NCBI GenBank assembly: GCA_052078155.1
Contig: JBQJBP010000003.1
Span: 496,001-560,000, forward strand
Direction: 5' to 3'
DNA length: 64,000 nucleotides
Source of the DNA: CAXBMB01 sp052078155
GTDB lineage: Bacteria > Pseudomonadota > Alphaproteobacteria > Kiloniellales > DSM-21159
Positions 26,668-35,396 of the stretch are shown here, in pieces. The position numbers and the translations under genes were made by a program. The notes below the pieces were generated by a model. It did not search any database and was not told the DNA's origin. It saw only the letters and a list, made by a program, of their open reading frames with translations. Each line of letters starts with the position of its first letter. The first letter of the stretch is position 1.

Positions 26668-26909
26668 GTGATGCCAGGGCTACAGAGACTGTTTCCAGAA
26701 ACGCAAGCTCCGCACCTCTGAGCCAGAAGTCGGAACAGGTTCCCGGTTTTGCTTGAAGAAGATCCAGTTATCCCGGCAGGTGACCAGAACAGGATCGGAT
26801 CGTTTTGAGATACCGAACGCTGGTTTCGACCCCGCAATTCACCTTCAAAAAAGATGACCTTCAAACCAGAGGAAAGCGGTCAACCCGAGCCTTTGAGGAC
26901 CCCTTTGGG

Positions 26910-27386
26910 TCACTCGCCATCCATGTCCTCACCTTGAACTGTCAGACCTTCCAGCACTTTTCCGGCAAAGGGGTCATAGTGACATTCGTAGCGATAGACG
27001 CCGGCCTGACCGGCAATCCGATAGCGGGTGCTGGTCAGTTTCAACAGACCCTTTTCCTGATCATACCAGTCAAACATCTTGTATTTTGCGCCCCAGTTCC
27101 GGACCCATTTGGGCCGATAAGGCACATGGATGTTGCTGTATTCCTCACAGGCAAAGGAAGCTGGCACCAGGTTCTTGCGCCCCCAGCAGTGCAGATCCTC
27201 TTTACAGTCCAGCAGCTTCTGGGCGGACAGGCCAGCAGGGATCAGCAGAACCCCGGCAAGCAGGATGACAAACCCACCCAGAAGACGGCTCGGCCGCAGC
27301 CAAATCAGTAAAATCAGGCCGGTTACGCCGAAAAACACAGCCAGATATCCCCAAAGAGATGTCAGCGTATGAACGAAGAACTCCAC
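26910..27386 (-). CDS. Hypothetical membrane protein with two N-terminal TM segments
   Basis: A 158-residue protein of unknown family. Two hydrophobic segments (about 8-30 and 35-56) are followed by a soluble part with four Cys (DCKEDLHCWGR, FACEEY, YECHYD), which would be periplasmic and could form disulphides. No homologue comes to mind. It stands alone between the repeat region and the flavin oxidoreductase. The frame is the only long one with a sensible composition here. Confidence 0.6.
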   Translation of the reverse strand: MEFFVHTLTSLWGYLAVFFGVTGLILLIWLRPSRLLGGFVILLAGVLLIPAGLSAQKLLDCKEDLHCWGRKNLVPASFACEEYSNIHVPYRPKWVRNWGAKYKMFDWYDQEKGLLKLTSTRYRIAGQAGVYRYECHYDPFAGKVLEGLTVQGEDMDGE

Positions 27387-27661
27387 CCACCAGTCCCCTG
27401 CTGCCTACGAAGGAAGGCAAGATTACTTCGGCCCATTCAGAATTGTCCACTTGTCCCGGCCCGAGCCCATCGCCTGACCGAAGGCATCCGTCCCACTCCG
27501 GCCACATCTGCAGATTGAACGCCATTGAAGCTGGGATGAGCTAAAGGCCGGGTGACAAGGCCAGCAAAGTATGGGGAAATGTCGGGTGCGTGCCGGGCTG
27601 ATCACCCAGCTGAACGGCCTGCGCCTGTTAAAACTGATGATCGTCAGGAGCCGCTGCCCCC

Positions 27662-29641
27662 ATGGCTTTTCCCCACCTGTTTCAACCCCGACAACTGCGC
27701 CATAAGACCCTGCGCAATCGTGTGGTCTTTGGGGCCCACACCGCCAACATGGCCGACAATGGTCTGCCCGGAGACCAGCATGTGGCCTACTATCGGGAAC
27801 GCGCATTGGGCGGTGCGGCGATGGTGGTGGTGGAACCCATGCCCGTTCATCCCGCCGCCATACTGACCCGCGGCAATTTCCGACCCTCAGACGACAGTGT
27901 TATCCCGGCCTTCAGAAAGGTAACGGAAGCGATCCGGGAAAACGGATCCGTTGCCATTCAACAGCTCTATCACGTGGGACAGCACGGTGACGCGGACAAT
28001 TCCTATCACGCCAACTGGTCCCCCTCCGGCCTGCCCAGCTATCACGACAGCGATGGCAGCCACGCCATGAGCGAGCGGGAGATTGAAGAGACGATTGAAG
28101 GGTTTGTTCAGGCCGCCCGCCGCTGCCAGGAGGCAGGCTTTGACGGCGTCGAGGTCTGGGCCGCCTATCACAGCCTGCTGGATCAGTTCTGGACACCCTG
28201 GTCCAACCGGCGGGACGACCGCTGGGGCGGCTGCCTGGAAAACCGCACCCGCTTGTCCACAGAGATCATCACCCGCATTCGGCGTCAGTGCGGTGACGAT
28301 TTCATCATCGGCCTGTCGGTCAGCGATGAACCGGATGTGGACATCATGCTCTCCCGGGAGGCTTTGGCTGAGATCGTCGCGCTCTACGATCAACAGCAGC
28401 TGATCGACTATGTCACCTGTGGCGTGGGCGGCTACTTCGATTTCTACAAACTGATGCCGACTTTTCTCTATCCTGAAAAGATGGGCGGGGACCTGGCCCA
28501 GGTTCTGAAATCCTCTCTCAGCCACGCTCTGGTAACGGCAGAAGCCCATATCCGCACGCCGGAGAACGCTGAAACTCTGCTGGGTCAGGGCGCCTGCGAT
28601 CTGGTTTCTCTGGTTCGCGGGCAGATTGCCGACCCCCATCTGGTGAGCAAGGCACAGCAAGGTCGACCGGAAGACATTCGGGGGTGCCTCTCCTGCAACC
28701 AGATGTGCTGGGGCCGCCGGTCCCGCGACTACTGGATCTCCTGCCTGGTGAACCCCTCTGTCGGGCGGGAGTGGCAGTGGGGCGGGGACCGCTTTACCCC
28801 GGCAGACGCCGCCAGGAAGGTTCTGGTCGTTGGCGGCGGACCCGCAGGTCTGGAGGCGGCCAGAGTGGCGGCAGAGCGGGGCCATCAGGTCACCCTGGCC
28901 GAAGCGGGCCCGCGTCTGGGCGGGGCCTTCCTCTTGGCTGGAAAACAACCCCGCCGCGGACAGATCCTGGAGCTCATTGACTGGTATGAACGGCAGCTGC
29001 AGCAACTGGGAGTGACGGTGCGCCTGAACAGCTATCTGGAGGCCGACGACGTAATCGCTCTGGCGCCTGAGGCAATCATTCTGGCCACAGGGGCCCTGCC
29101 GGCGGAGGCAATCTTCCAGAAAGCCCTGCCAGATCAGCAGACACTGGCGGGCAGCGACCTGCCCACGGTCTTTTCCGCAGAAGAGGTCATGAGCGGCGAA
29201 GCCCGCCCCGGCAAAAGGGTCGTTGTTCTGGATGAAGGCGGTACCTGGCGCGCTGTCGGCACCGCCTGGAAACTGGCGGAGGATGGTCATGACGTCACGC
29301 TGGTGACCCCAGATCCTCTTGTGGGCAAAGAACTGCAGCGCACCGCAGCTGACTTTCCCTTGCGACAAAGGCTGGCCCAGCTGGGTGTATCCTTCAGGGT
29401 GGAAAGCGGCCTTCTGGCCTGGGGGGCTGACGGTGCAAAGGTCATTTCCCTGTTGAACGGTCAGGAAGAAAATGTGAAGGCCGACAGTCTGGTCCTCTGC
29501 CTTGCCAAACAGGCCTTTGACGATCTGGCCCGGGATCTCGACGCCTGCAACGTGCCGTTTCGGGCCATCGGCGACGGTGTCGCGCCCCGGCAGGCCCCCT
29601 ATGCCATCTATGACGGCCGTGTTGCTGGACGGGAGGTTTAA
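27662..29641 (+). CDS. FMN/4Fe4S/FAD oxidoreductase (dienoyl-CoA reductase / amine dehydrogenase family)
   Basis: A 659-residue three-domain enzyme. The TIM barrel begins LFQPRQLRHKTLRNRVVFG and includes IQQLYHVGQHGD and DRWGGCLENRTRLS. CLSCNQMCWG with a Cys 11-12 residues later forms the 4Fe-4S site (about 341-360), and VLVVGGGPAGLEAARVAAERG opens the FAD/NAD domain. Related enzymes demethylate proline betaine, dehydrogenate methylamines, or reduce dienoyl-CoA. It is followed four bases later by an Ldh2-type dehydrogenase, so the pair probably oxidises one substrate in sequence. It is about a third identical by eye to the truncated paralogue at 1-1827 in its motif regions. Confidence 0.9.
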   Translation: MAFPHLFQPRQLRHKTLRNRVVFGAHTANMADNGLPGDQHVAYYRERALGGAAMVVVEPMPVHPAAILTRGNFRPSDDSVIPAFRKVTEAIRENGSVAIQQLYHVGQHGDADNSYHANWSPSGLPSYHDSDGSHAMSEREIEETIEGFVQAARRCQEAGFDGVEVWAAYHSLLDQFWTPWSNRRDDRWGGCLENRTRLSTEIITRIRRQCGDDFIIGLSVSDEPDVDIMLSREALAEIVALYDQQQLIDYVTCGVGGYFDFYKLMPTFLYPEKMGGDLAQVLKSSLSHALVTAEAHIRTPENAETLLGQGACDLVSLVRGQIADPHLVSKAQQGRPEDIRGCLSCNQMCWGRRSRDYWISCLVNPSVGREWQWGGDRFTPADAARKVLVVGGGPAGLEAARVAAERGHQVTLAEAGPRLGGAFLLAGKQPRRGQILELIDWYERQLQQLGVTVRLNSYLEADDVIALAPEAIILATGALPAEAIFQKALPDQQTLAGSDLPTVFSAEEVMSGEARPGKRVVVLDEGGTWRAVGTAWKLAEDGHDVTLVTPDPLVGKELQRTAADFPLRQRLAQLGVSFRVESGLLAWGADGAKVISLLNGQEENVKADSLVLCLAKQAFDDLARDLDACNVPFRAIGDGVAPRQAPYAIYDGRVAGREV

Positions 29642-29644
29642 GTC

Positions 29645-30667
29645 ATGAATTCGACACCTGATGAACCGACGACCGAAACCCTGACGGTGGAGGCCCTGAG
29701 GACGCTTTTGCTGGCGGCTTTGACCCGGCAAGGTTTTTCCACGCTGCAGGCCAGGGCTTTGACGGAGCAGACCCTGTTGTCAGAACTGCTGGGCCAGCAA
29801 AGCGTCGGGGTGGCCCATCTGCCCACCTATCTGGACGGCGTCAAAACCGGTCGGGTTCAGGGAAAGGCGGTGCCGGAGATTTCCCGACCGGCCCCGACCA
29901 TCCTCAGTGTGGACAGCAAGGGTGGACTGGCCCAGGCCGGTTTTGATCTGGCCTTTGATGATCTGGTTCAGGGCGCAAGGCACTACGGGCTGCAGCTCTT
30001 CCTTAACCGCAACAGCACCACCTGTGGCTCCCTGGGCACCTTTGCGCTGCGCCTGGCGGAGGAGGGCCTGGTCGCTCTGGCCGCCACCAACGGCCCGGCC
30101 CTGTTGGCCGGTTCCGGTGGAACCGAGCCGGTTTTCTGCACCAATCCGCTGGCCTTCGCCGCCCCCAGAGATGAAGGGCCTGCGCTGCTGATCGACCAGT
30201 CCTCCAGCGCCACAGCCTACGTCAACATCCGCGCGGCTGCCCAACGGGGGGAGAGCATTCCCGAAGGCTGGGCTCTGGACAAAGACGGCCAGCCCACCTG
30301 CGACCCCCGGGCGGCTCTCGAAGGCACACTGCTGTCTTTCGGCGGGGCCAGGGGAGCCAATCTGGCTTTGATGGTGGAAGTTCTGGCTGCCGGGCTGAGC
30401 GGGGCCAACTGGTCTTTGGACGCGCCATCTTTCAACCGGGGCCCGGACAGTCCGGCCACCGGGCTCTTTGTGCTGGCAATCAATCCACAGCCCGCCGGTC
30501 AGCCCTTTTCGGAACGACTGGGGCTCTGGCTGACCCGCCTCAGCCGGAAGTACGCTGTCCACATCCCCGGCCTCAGCAAAGCCCAAAAAGCGCAACAGCA
30601 CCTTCAGGAAGGCATCTCGGTCGATGCAAAAGCCTTAGACGACCTCAGGGCTCTGGCCGAAGCCTGA
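29645..30667 (+). CDS. Ldh2/malate-lactate dehydrogenase family oxidoreductase
   Basis: A 340-residue member of the type 2 malate/L-lactate dehydrogenase family, which includes ureidoglycolate dehydrogenase and imino-acid reductases such as pyrroline-2-carboxylate reductase. Family marks are GVAHLPTYLDGVKTGRV, GLVALAATNGPALLA, and TNPLAFAAP. The segment RNSTTCGSLG aligns with the usual NSxHFGxxG, so the catalytic His position is Thr here; some imino-acid-type subfamilies also vary at this point. AGTC and the ATG follow the upstream stop by only three bases, so the genes are co-translated. A role in imino-acid or hydroxy-acid oxidation is inferred from context. Confidence 0.8.
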   Translation: MNSTPDEPTTETLTVEALRTLLLAALTRQGFSTLQARALTEQTLLSELLGQQSVGVAHLPTYLDGVKTGRVQGKAVPEISRPAPTILSVDSKGGLAQAGFDLAFDDLVQGARHYGLQLFLNRNSTTCGSLGTFALRLAEEGLVALAATNGPALLAGSGGTEPVFCTNPLAFAAPRDEGPALLIDQSSSATAYVNIRAAAQRGESIPEGWALDKDGQPTCDPRAALEGTLLSFGGARGANLALMVEVLAAGLSGANWSLDAPSFNRGPDSPATGLFVLAINPQPAGQPFSERLGLWLTRLSRKYAVHIPGLSKAQKAQQHLQEGISVDAKALDDLRALAEA

Positions 30668-30670
30668 CAG

Positions 30671-31282
30671 TCAGGCTGCCAGTGCCGCCTGCACCGCCGG
30701 GCGCTGCTCCATCATGGTGCGGTGGGCGATGACTTTGGGATATGCGGAGGGGTCCAGGCCATCGCCTTCCATCCAGCGGGCGACAGCAAAGAGATAGGGG
30801 TCAGCAATGCTGTAGTGCTCACCGAACACAAAGGGGCCTTCAAAGGCACTGTCCTCAACAAACCGAAAGGCCGCCCCAACGGATTCCGGGACCTTCTTTT
30901 TCAGGGCTTCCATGGCCGCCGGATCATCAGTCCAGCGGTGCCCCCGCATCTTATGGGCATGGGCCACATGCAGGGTCGAACAGAGATAACTGTTGAAGGA
31001 CTGCACCTGAGCAAAAGCCATGGGATCTTCGGGAGCCAGTCCGGCCTCGGGGTGAGTCTGAGCAATGTAAGCCAGAATGGCCGGGGTTTCGGTCAACACC
31101 CTGCCCTCAACCACCAAAGCCGGTACCCGCCCTTTCGGGTTGATGGCCAGGAACTCCGGCGCGTTCTGTCCGTTGCTCTGAAAATCGACCTTGTGAAGCG
31201 TGAAATCAGCCGCCACGTCGTGCAGAGCAATCAAAGAGGCCAGTGCACAGGTGCCATTTGCGTGAAAGAAGTCCATCGTCAC
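30671..31282 (-). CDS. Glutathione S-transferase family protein
   Basis: A 203-residue GST. The thioredoxin-like N domain has NGTCALASLIAL with Cys12, the position of the beta-class cysteine, and KGRVPALVVEGRVLTETPAIL, which carries the cis-Pro and the glutathione-binding E/T. The C domain ends with YSIADPYLFAVARW, the conserved N-capping box. It probably conjugates or reduces with glutathione in the cytoplasm. It lies 90 bases downstream of a TetR gene in the same direction. Confidence 0.88.
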   Translation of the reverse strand: MTMDFFHANGTCALASLIALHDVAADFTLHKVDFQSNGQNAPEFLAINPKGRVPALVVEGRVLTETPAILAYIAQTHPEAGLAPEDPMAFAQVQSFNSYLCSTLHVAHAHKMRGHRWTDDPAAMEALKKKVPESVGAAFRFVEDSAFEGPFVFGEHYSIADPYLFAVARWMEGDGLDPSAYPKVIAHRTMMEQRPAVQAALAA

Positions 31283-31372
31283 GGTCTCATCGCCTTTCTA
31301 TCCAGAGCTTGGTCGGGTGTGGTGGAGGCGCTGTGCCCAGCGACCTGAAACAATCCTGCTTTTTGCAAACAA

Positions 31373-32008
31373 TCAATTCAGCAACGACGAGGCCGGGTTT
31401 GCTTTGACAGTCGCCCCCAGTCCCTGTGCCCGGGCCATCATGCCGTCAAACGCGAGAAATACCCGCTTGTCCCCTTCGGCGTCACCCAGCAGACGCAGCC
31501 AGAAAGATGAGCCCTGCCCCAGCGCATAAAACTCAAAGGCAAACTGCTCCACATCCAGGTCCTCGCGGAATGAGCCTTCATCAACGGCCTTGGCGGTCAT
31601 GCGGGCCAGTGAGGCCACCAGTTTACGCTGCTGATCGGCCAGATAATCGCGAAGCGCCCCGGGCTGATCGTCCAGCTCAATGGCCACGGCAACCAAAGGA
31701 CAGCCCCCGGGCAGAACACCCCCCTTGATCCAGGCCACCCAGTTTTCAAAGAAGGTCTCTATGCGCCGCAGACCGCTGTCCTGGTCCAGCGCCGGGCGCA
31801 GCACCTCATCAGTGAACTGCTCCACCATGCGTTCCAATACCGCCAGTTTCAGGGCGTCTTTGGAGCCGAAATGGCCGAACAAACCACTTTTGGAAAGGGA
31901 AAGCCGACGGGCCAGATCCCCAATGGACAGGGCATCAAGCCCCTGCAGAGAGGCCAGCCGGACCCCTTCATCAACGATGATAGCTTTGGTTTTTTCGCCT
32001 TTTCTCAT
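31373..32008 (-). CDS. TetR/AcrR family regulator
   Basis: A 211-residue regulator with the HTH in LDALSIGDLARRLSLSKSGLFGHFGSKDAL. The C-terminal part (LPGGCPLVAVAIELDDQPG, and EFYALGQGSSFWLRLLGD) resembles the TetR_C domain of YxaF/LmrA-like proteins. It precedes the GST gene in the same orientation and may control it; no palindromic operator is obvious in the 90 bases between. Confidence 0.88.
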   Translation of the reverse strand: MRKGEKTKAIIVDEGVRLASLQGLDALSIGDLARRLSLSKSGLFGHFGSKDALKLAVLERMVEQFTDEVLRPALDQDSGLRRIETFFENWVAWIKGGVLPGGCPLVAVAIELDDQPGALRDYLADQQRKLVASLARMTAKAVDEGSFREDLDVEQFAFEFYALGQGSSFWLRLLGDAEGDKRVFLAFDGMMARAQGLGATVKANPASSLLN

Positions 32009-32144
32009 GTCATTCAGGATAGCCGAGCCGGGGACTTATTCAAGCCCAAGGCTGCGATGACAAACAGAGCAGGACACAAGAACAAACCCGACTACAGGGG
32101 CAGTAAGACTGTCTTGCTGGACAGCGCCCCCGCACGACACGCGC

Positions 32145-32930
32145 TTATGGGACACGACGGGCCGCCCGCTCTGCCACTGCCGCCCCAAAGGTTCGGAACA
32201 GGCGGCGGGCAAACTCATGCTCTTTGGCTTTGTACTCCGGATGCCACTGCACCCCGAGCGCAAAGGCTTTGGACTCCTTCACACGCACCGCTTCAATGGT
32301 GCCGTCCGGTGCCCGGCCTTCGACCACAAGACCTTCAGCCACCTGATCGATGGCCTGATGATGCAGGGAGTTGATCATCATCTCCTGGGTTCCGGCAATC
32401 TGCGCGACCAGACTGTCGGGTGCCATTGTGATGCTGTGATTGGGGCCATACTGCACATCCGGATCCGGGTCCTGCACCCGTCGATGATCCAGACGGCCCG
32501 GCAGTTTACGCACCTGTGGTTCCAGAGTGCCCCCCAAGGCCGCATTCAGCTCCTGAAACCCGCGGCAGATGGCCAGCAACGGCACGCCCTGTTCCAAAGC
32601 CGCGTCAATCAGTGCAAAGGTCGTGGCGTCCCGTGCCGGATCATGAGGTTCGGTCTCTGCCGTAGCCGGACGACCATAGCGGTCGGGATGCACGTTGGAG
32701 GGCGACCCGGTCAGCAGGATCCCATCCAGTTCGGCGACAAGCCCTTGGATGTCCAGATCTCCGCCCAGGGCAGGAATGATCAGCGGGGTGACGCCGGAGC
32801 AGTCAACCAGTGCCCGGACGTACTTATCCCCCACTGCGTGAAAAGGCGCTGAATCCATTTCTTTTACGCAGGCCGTCACGCCGACCAGAGGTTTGCGCCG
32901 CAACTGCACCTTTGCCAAAGATCCCGTCAT
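32145..32930 (-). CDS. Gamma-glutamyl-GABA hydrolase-like class I glutamine amidotransferase
   Basis: A 261-residue peptidase C26 protein of the PuuD type. The nucleophile motif is LLAICRGFQELNAALGG, with oxyanion elements GILLTGSPSNVHP and the catalytic His in ALGVQWHPEY with a following Glu. PuuD cleaves gamma-glutamyl-GABA in putrescine degradation; a PuuB-like oxidase lies far downstream at 60779. AGAGG precedes the ATG at 32930, which fits the family better than the longer frame to 33101. Confidence 0.88.
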   Translation of the reverse strand: MTGSLAKVQLRRKPLVGVTACVKEMDSAPFHAVGDKYVRALVDCSGVTPLIIPALGGDLDIQGLVAELDGILLTGSPSNVHPDRYGRPATAETEPHDPARDATTFALIDAALEQGVPLLAICRGFQELNAALGGTLEPQVRKLPGRLDHRRVQDPDPDVQYGPNHSITMAPDSLVAQIAGTQEMMINSLHHQAIDQVAEGLVVEGRAPDGTIEAVRVKESKAFALGVQWHPEYKAKEHEFARRLFRTFGAAVAERAARRVP

Positions 32931-33516
32931 GCCTCTTTTCCTCTCGCTGTTCTCCTGCCGGACCAAGCCGTCCCAGCTCCAGAGGTAACCGCAGAAGTGC
33001 GTTGAAACCAGCAGCACTTGCTGCACAAATCTATTCTCCCGGAAGAAAACTGTAGGCCTGCAAAAGGTCCATGACCGCAAGACAGTGACTGTGGAGAGCA
33101 AAAAAGCGCCTAGCCACCATATTGCCTTAATTCAGCCCTTGCTTTGTCGCGAAACGCCCCCACATTCTAATTGTTCCCTCCTTCCTCCCCCCGAAACAGG
33201 GAACAGATTTCCTGGCGAAGCCGGACCCTCCCCCCTCCGGCTTCGCCCCAGGAAACGCTCAGACGGCGAGTGATCAAACGACAGAGGGATCAGATCATTT
33301 GATCCTCGCCACCCACAGAAAACCGGCGTTTTGCCCCAGCCCCGTCGCCAACGACGGGCTGGGAAGGCGCTGTGACACCCCCAGGCAACCGGACTTTTTT
33401 CTGTTGTATTGAGATGAAACAGGGCTTTGATAGACAAGCCCGGACAATTGGCAGCAGACCTCCAACGTGCAAAACAGTGCATTCGGGACCTGGACAGCCC
33501 AAGAGGGAGAACGACG
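32931..33516. other. Long intergenic region with two strong hairpins
   Basis: No gene is supported. Two stem-loops stand out. At 33208-33255, arms of 15-18 bases built on CGAAGCCGGA/TCCGGCTTCG enclose a C-rich loop. At 33335-33363, CCCAG and CCCGTCG pair with CGACGGG and CTGGG around a CCAA loop. A run of six T follows at 33395-33400. The segment could encode a structured RNA or a long leader for the secreted-protein gene at 33517; I cannot tell which. Confidence 0.45.
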
Positions 33517-33912
33517 ATGCGTAGAATTCCTGCTCTTGCCGCAATCATTTTCAGCACGCTCTTCTTGGTGGGCACAACGCTTCCCGGTTTTGCAGCCAGT
33601 CCTTCCCCAACGGCGCAAAGTGAGTATCCCACCTCCACCAACAAGCGCATCAGCAACAACAACGGCTATGACATCGACCGCCCGGTTTCTCCCGAGCTGG
33701 AAGCCAACGACAGTCTGCCGGAAAGCCCTTCAAGCTATCCCAGCAGCGCAAACCGCCGGGGCACAACACAAAACAATGCCTACACGCCAGCCCCGGTGAC
33801 CGGCCACAAACTGCCACAGGAAGACCGCACAGCGGGCTGCACCAGCGAGTACCCGACCTCCAGCAATCTGCGCCAGTCTTTGAACAATGGGTACGACTGT
33901 TCCCCAAACTGA
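33517..33912 (+). CDS. Small secreted protein with three YP(T/S)SxN repeats
   Basis: A 131-residue exported protein of no known family. A signal peptide covers about 1-26 (hydrophobic core IIFSTLFLVGTTL, cleavage near GFAA-S). The mature part carries three spaced copies of a motif: SEYPTSTNKRISNNNGYD, SSYPSSANRRGTTQNNAY and SEYPTSSNLRQSLNNGYD. Two Cys are near the C terminus. GAGGGAG lies upstream of the ATG; in-frame codons upstream of 33517 do not give a signal peptide. The next gene, a lipoprotein, carries a related EEYPTGGNAR motif. Function unknown. Confidence 0.75.
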   Translation: MRRIPALAAIIFSTLFLVGTTLPGFAASPSPTAQSEYPTSTNKRISNNNGYDIDRPVSPELEANDSLPESPSSYPSSANRRGTTQNNAYTPAPVTGHKLPQEDRTAGCTSEYPTSSNLRQSLNNGYDCSPN

Positions 33913-33953
33913 ACCGACAGAACGGATCAGGAGTCAGGTGGCAACACCGTCAA

Positions 33954-33988
33954 AAAAGCAGCTTTCCCCTGGGAGGCTGCTTTTCTAC
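33954..33988 (+). terminator. Rho-independent terminator
   Basis: AAAAGCAGC pairs with GCTGCTTTT across a 13-base loop, ending in TTTTCT. It closes the repeat-protein gene and may also serve the reverse strand. Confidence 0.75.
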
Positions 33989-34047
33989 TATGGGGGTCAG
34001 ATCACTGACAGATCGGTTTGTTTTTCTGCCAGAAGGCCCCGCCAATC

Positions 34048-34278
34048 ATGAGCACTCCACTGACCTCGTCCCTGAACAAAGCCACCCAAAAAACGCTGGC
34101 TCTGACCCTGTTGCTGGCAACAGGGCTACTTCTGGCTGGCTGTGTCAGCATCTCAACAGGCCATTCCGGCTACATCAAAGGCGGAAACACCATTGATCGC
34201 TGTCGGGAAGAATATCCCACTGGCGGAAACGCACGTGGCGGGGACGGCAGCGCCTATTCCTGTGATCATTATTACTGA
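34048..34278 (+). CDS. Small lipoprotein with EEYPTGGNAR motif
   Basis: A 76-residue protein with a lipoprotein signal: a Lys-containing start, hydrophobic LALTLLLATGLLLAGC with lipobox LLAG-C at about residue 29. The mature chain (about 45 residues, rich in Gly, Ser and Tyr) contains CREEYPTGGNARGGDGSAY and ends CDHYY. The EYPT-GxN-R core repeats the motif found three times in the neighbour at 33517. AGAAGG precedes the ATG. Probably anchored in the outer membrane; role unknown. Confidence 0.72.
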   Translation: MSTPLTSSLNKATQKTLALTLLLATGLLLAGCVSISTGHSGYIKGGNTIDRCREEYPTGGNARGGDGSAYSCDHYY

Positions 34279-34453
34279 CCAAACAGGATCAAGGATGGAA
34301 TGTCAGCCACACGGCCAGTCCAGTTCCACCCTCTGAGCCTGAGAATTTCTGATGCTGCCAGAACCTGCTGTCAAAACGGCGTTGAGCCAGACAGGCAGGC
34401 GACAAGAACAACGCACAAACACCCCGTCCGGGTGTTTTGAAAGGGGACCAAGA

Positions 34454-35257
34454 ATGAAAAGAGTTCTGATCGCTGCGATGGTGGCGGTGCTGATTGCAGC
34501 GGGCGGGATCTACTGGCTCGTCAGCAATCTGGACAGCATTGTCAAAGCCCAGATCGAAGAAGTTGGCAGCGAGGTGACAGGTACCGCGCTGACCCTTGAT
34601 TCCGTGGAGATCAACCTGGGTAAAGGGCAGGCCTCCCTCGTTGGCTTGGAACTGGCCAACCCCTCCGGCTTCAGCCAGGATCAGGCGCTGGTGTTTGATG
34701 AAGTCTCGGTCACTCTGGATCTGAAGTCTCTCAAACAAGACGTGGTGGTGGTCAAAGAAATCAGCATCATTGCGCCGGAAATTCTCTACGAGATCACTCA
34801 AAGCGGCAGCAACCTTGAAGCCATTGAAAAGCATGCCTCCCAAACCGCTGGCGGTGATGGACAGTCAGGCAGCGGACAATCCGGCAGCAGTGACCAGCAA
34901 AAAGATGATCACAAAATGATCATCGAGAATTTCTATCTGAAATCAGCGGCCCTGCGCATGAAGATCCCCGGGGCCAGTAAAGAACTGGAGGCCGCCATCC
35001 CGGACCTCCATCTGACGAACATCGGTAAGGAAGAAAACGGGGCCAACCCAAACCAGGTGGCCAGCCAGCTGATCAATCAGCTTTTCCCCCACATCATGGC
35101 CTCGGCCACCAAGCTGGACATGAAAGCCCTTCTGGGGAAAGCCGGACTGGACCCGGCTCTGGCCAACAACCTTCAGGGGCTCAACGGCGGCAGCGGTTCT
35201 CTCAGCGATACGGTCAAAGACGCAGGCAACGCCATCAAGAACCTGCTGGGCGACTGA
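34454..35257 (+). CDS. AsmA-like / DUF748-type membrane-anchored protein
   Basis: A 267-residue protein starting MKRVLIAAMVAVLIAAGG, a single N-terminal membrane anchor, then a stretch like the N terminus of AsmA-family proteins (GTALTLDSVEINLGKGQASL, GLELANPSGF, VVVKEISIIAPEILYE). A Gly/Ser/Gln-rich spacer (about 130-150) separates it from the C-terminal part. It is far shorter than AsmA itself. Such proteins face the periplasm and are linked to lipid or outer-membrane homeostasis. AAGGGGA precedes the ATG; the longer frame from 34352 lacks a membrane start. Confidence 0.75.
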   Translation: MKRVLIAAMVAVLIAAGGIYWLVSNLDSIVKAQIEEVGSEVTGTALTLDSVEINLGKGQASLVGLELANPSGFSQDQALVFDEVSVTLDLKSLKQDVVVVKEISIIAPEILYEITQSGSNLEAIEKHASQTAGGDGQSGSGQSGSSDQQKDDHKMIIENFYLKSAALRMKIPGASKELEAAIPDLHLTNIGKEENGANPNQVASQLINQLFPHIMASATKLDMKALLGKAGLDPALANNLQGLNGGSGSLSDTVKDAGNAIKNLLGD

Positions 35258-35282
35258 CCACAACCCGCACAAACGGCAGATA

Positions 35283-35322
35283 AAAAAAGGGGGCGCTTCC
35301 CATCAGGAGCGCCCCCATTTCT
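35283..35322. terminator. Bidirectional terminator between convergent genes
   Basis: GGGGGCGCT pairs with AGCGCCCCC. Seven A precede the stem and ATTTCT follows, so it can act for the AsmA-like gene and, with a U7 tail, for the reverse-strand dehydrogenase. Confidence 0.88.
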
Positions 35323-35396
35323 ATTGGAGAAGGTCTTTACAGAATCCCTGAAAGCTCACCCCGTTGATGGCGATGGGCCTTCAGCGCTGTCCCTGC

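Noticed and set aside
26604..26864. 86-residue reverse frame
   Set aside because: No ribosome-binding site, odd composition, and it spans the terminator-like hairpin; not supported as a gene.
27887..29731. 614-residue reverse frame opposite the second flavin oxidoreductase
   Set aside because: No recognisable domain, and the forward strand encodes a complete, motif-rich enzyme.
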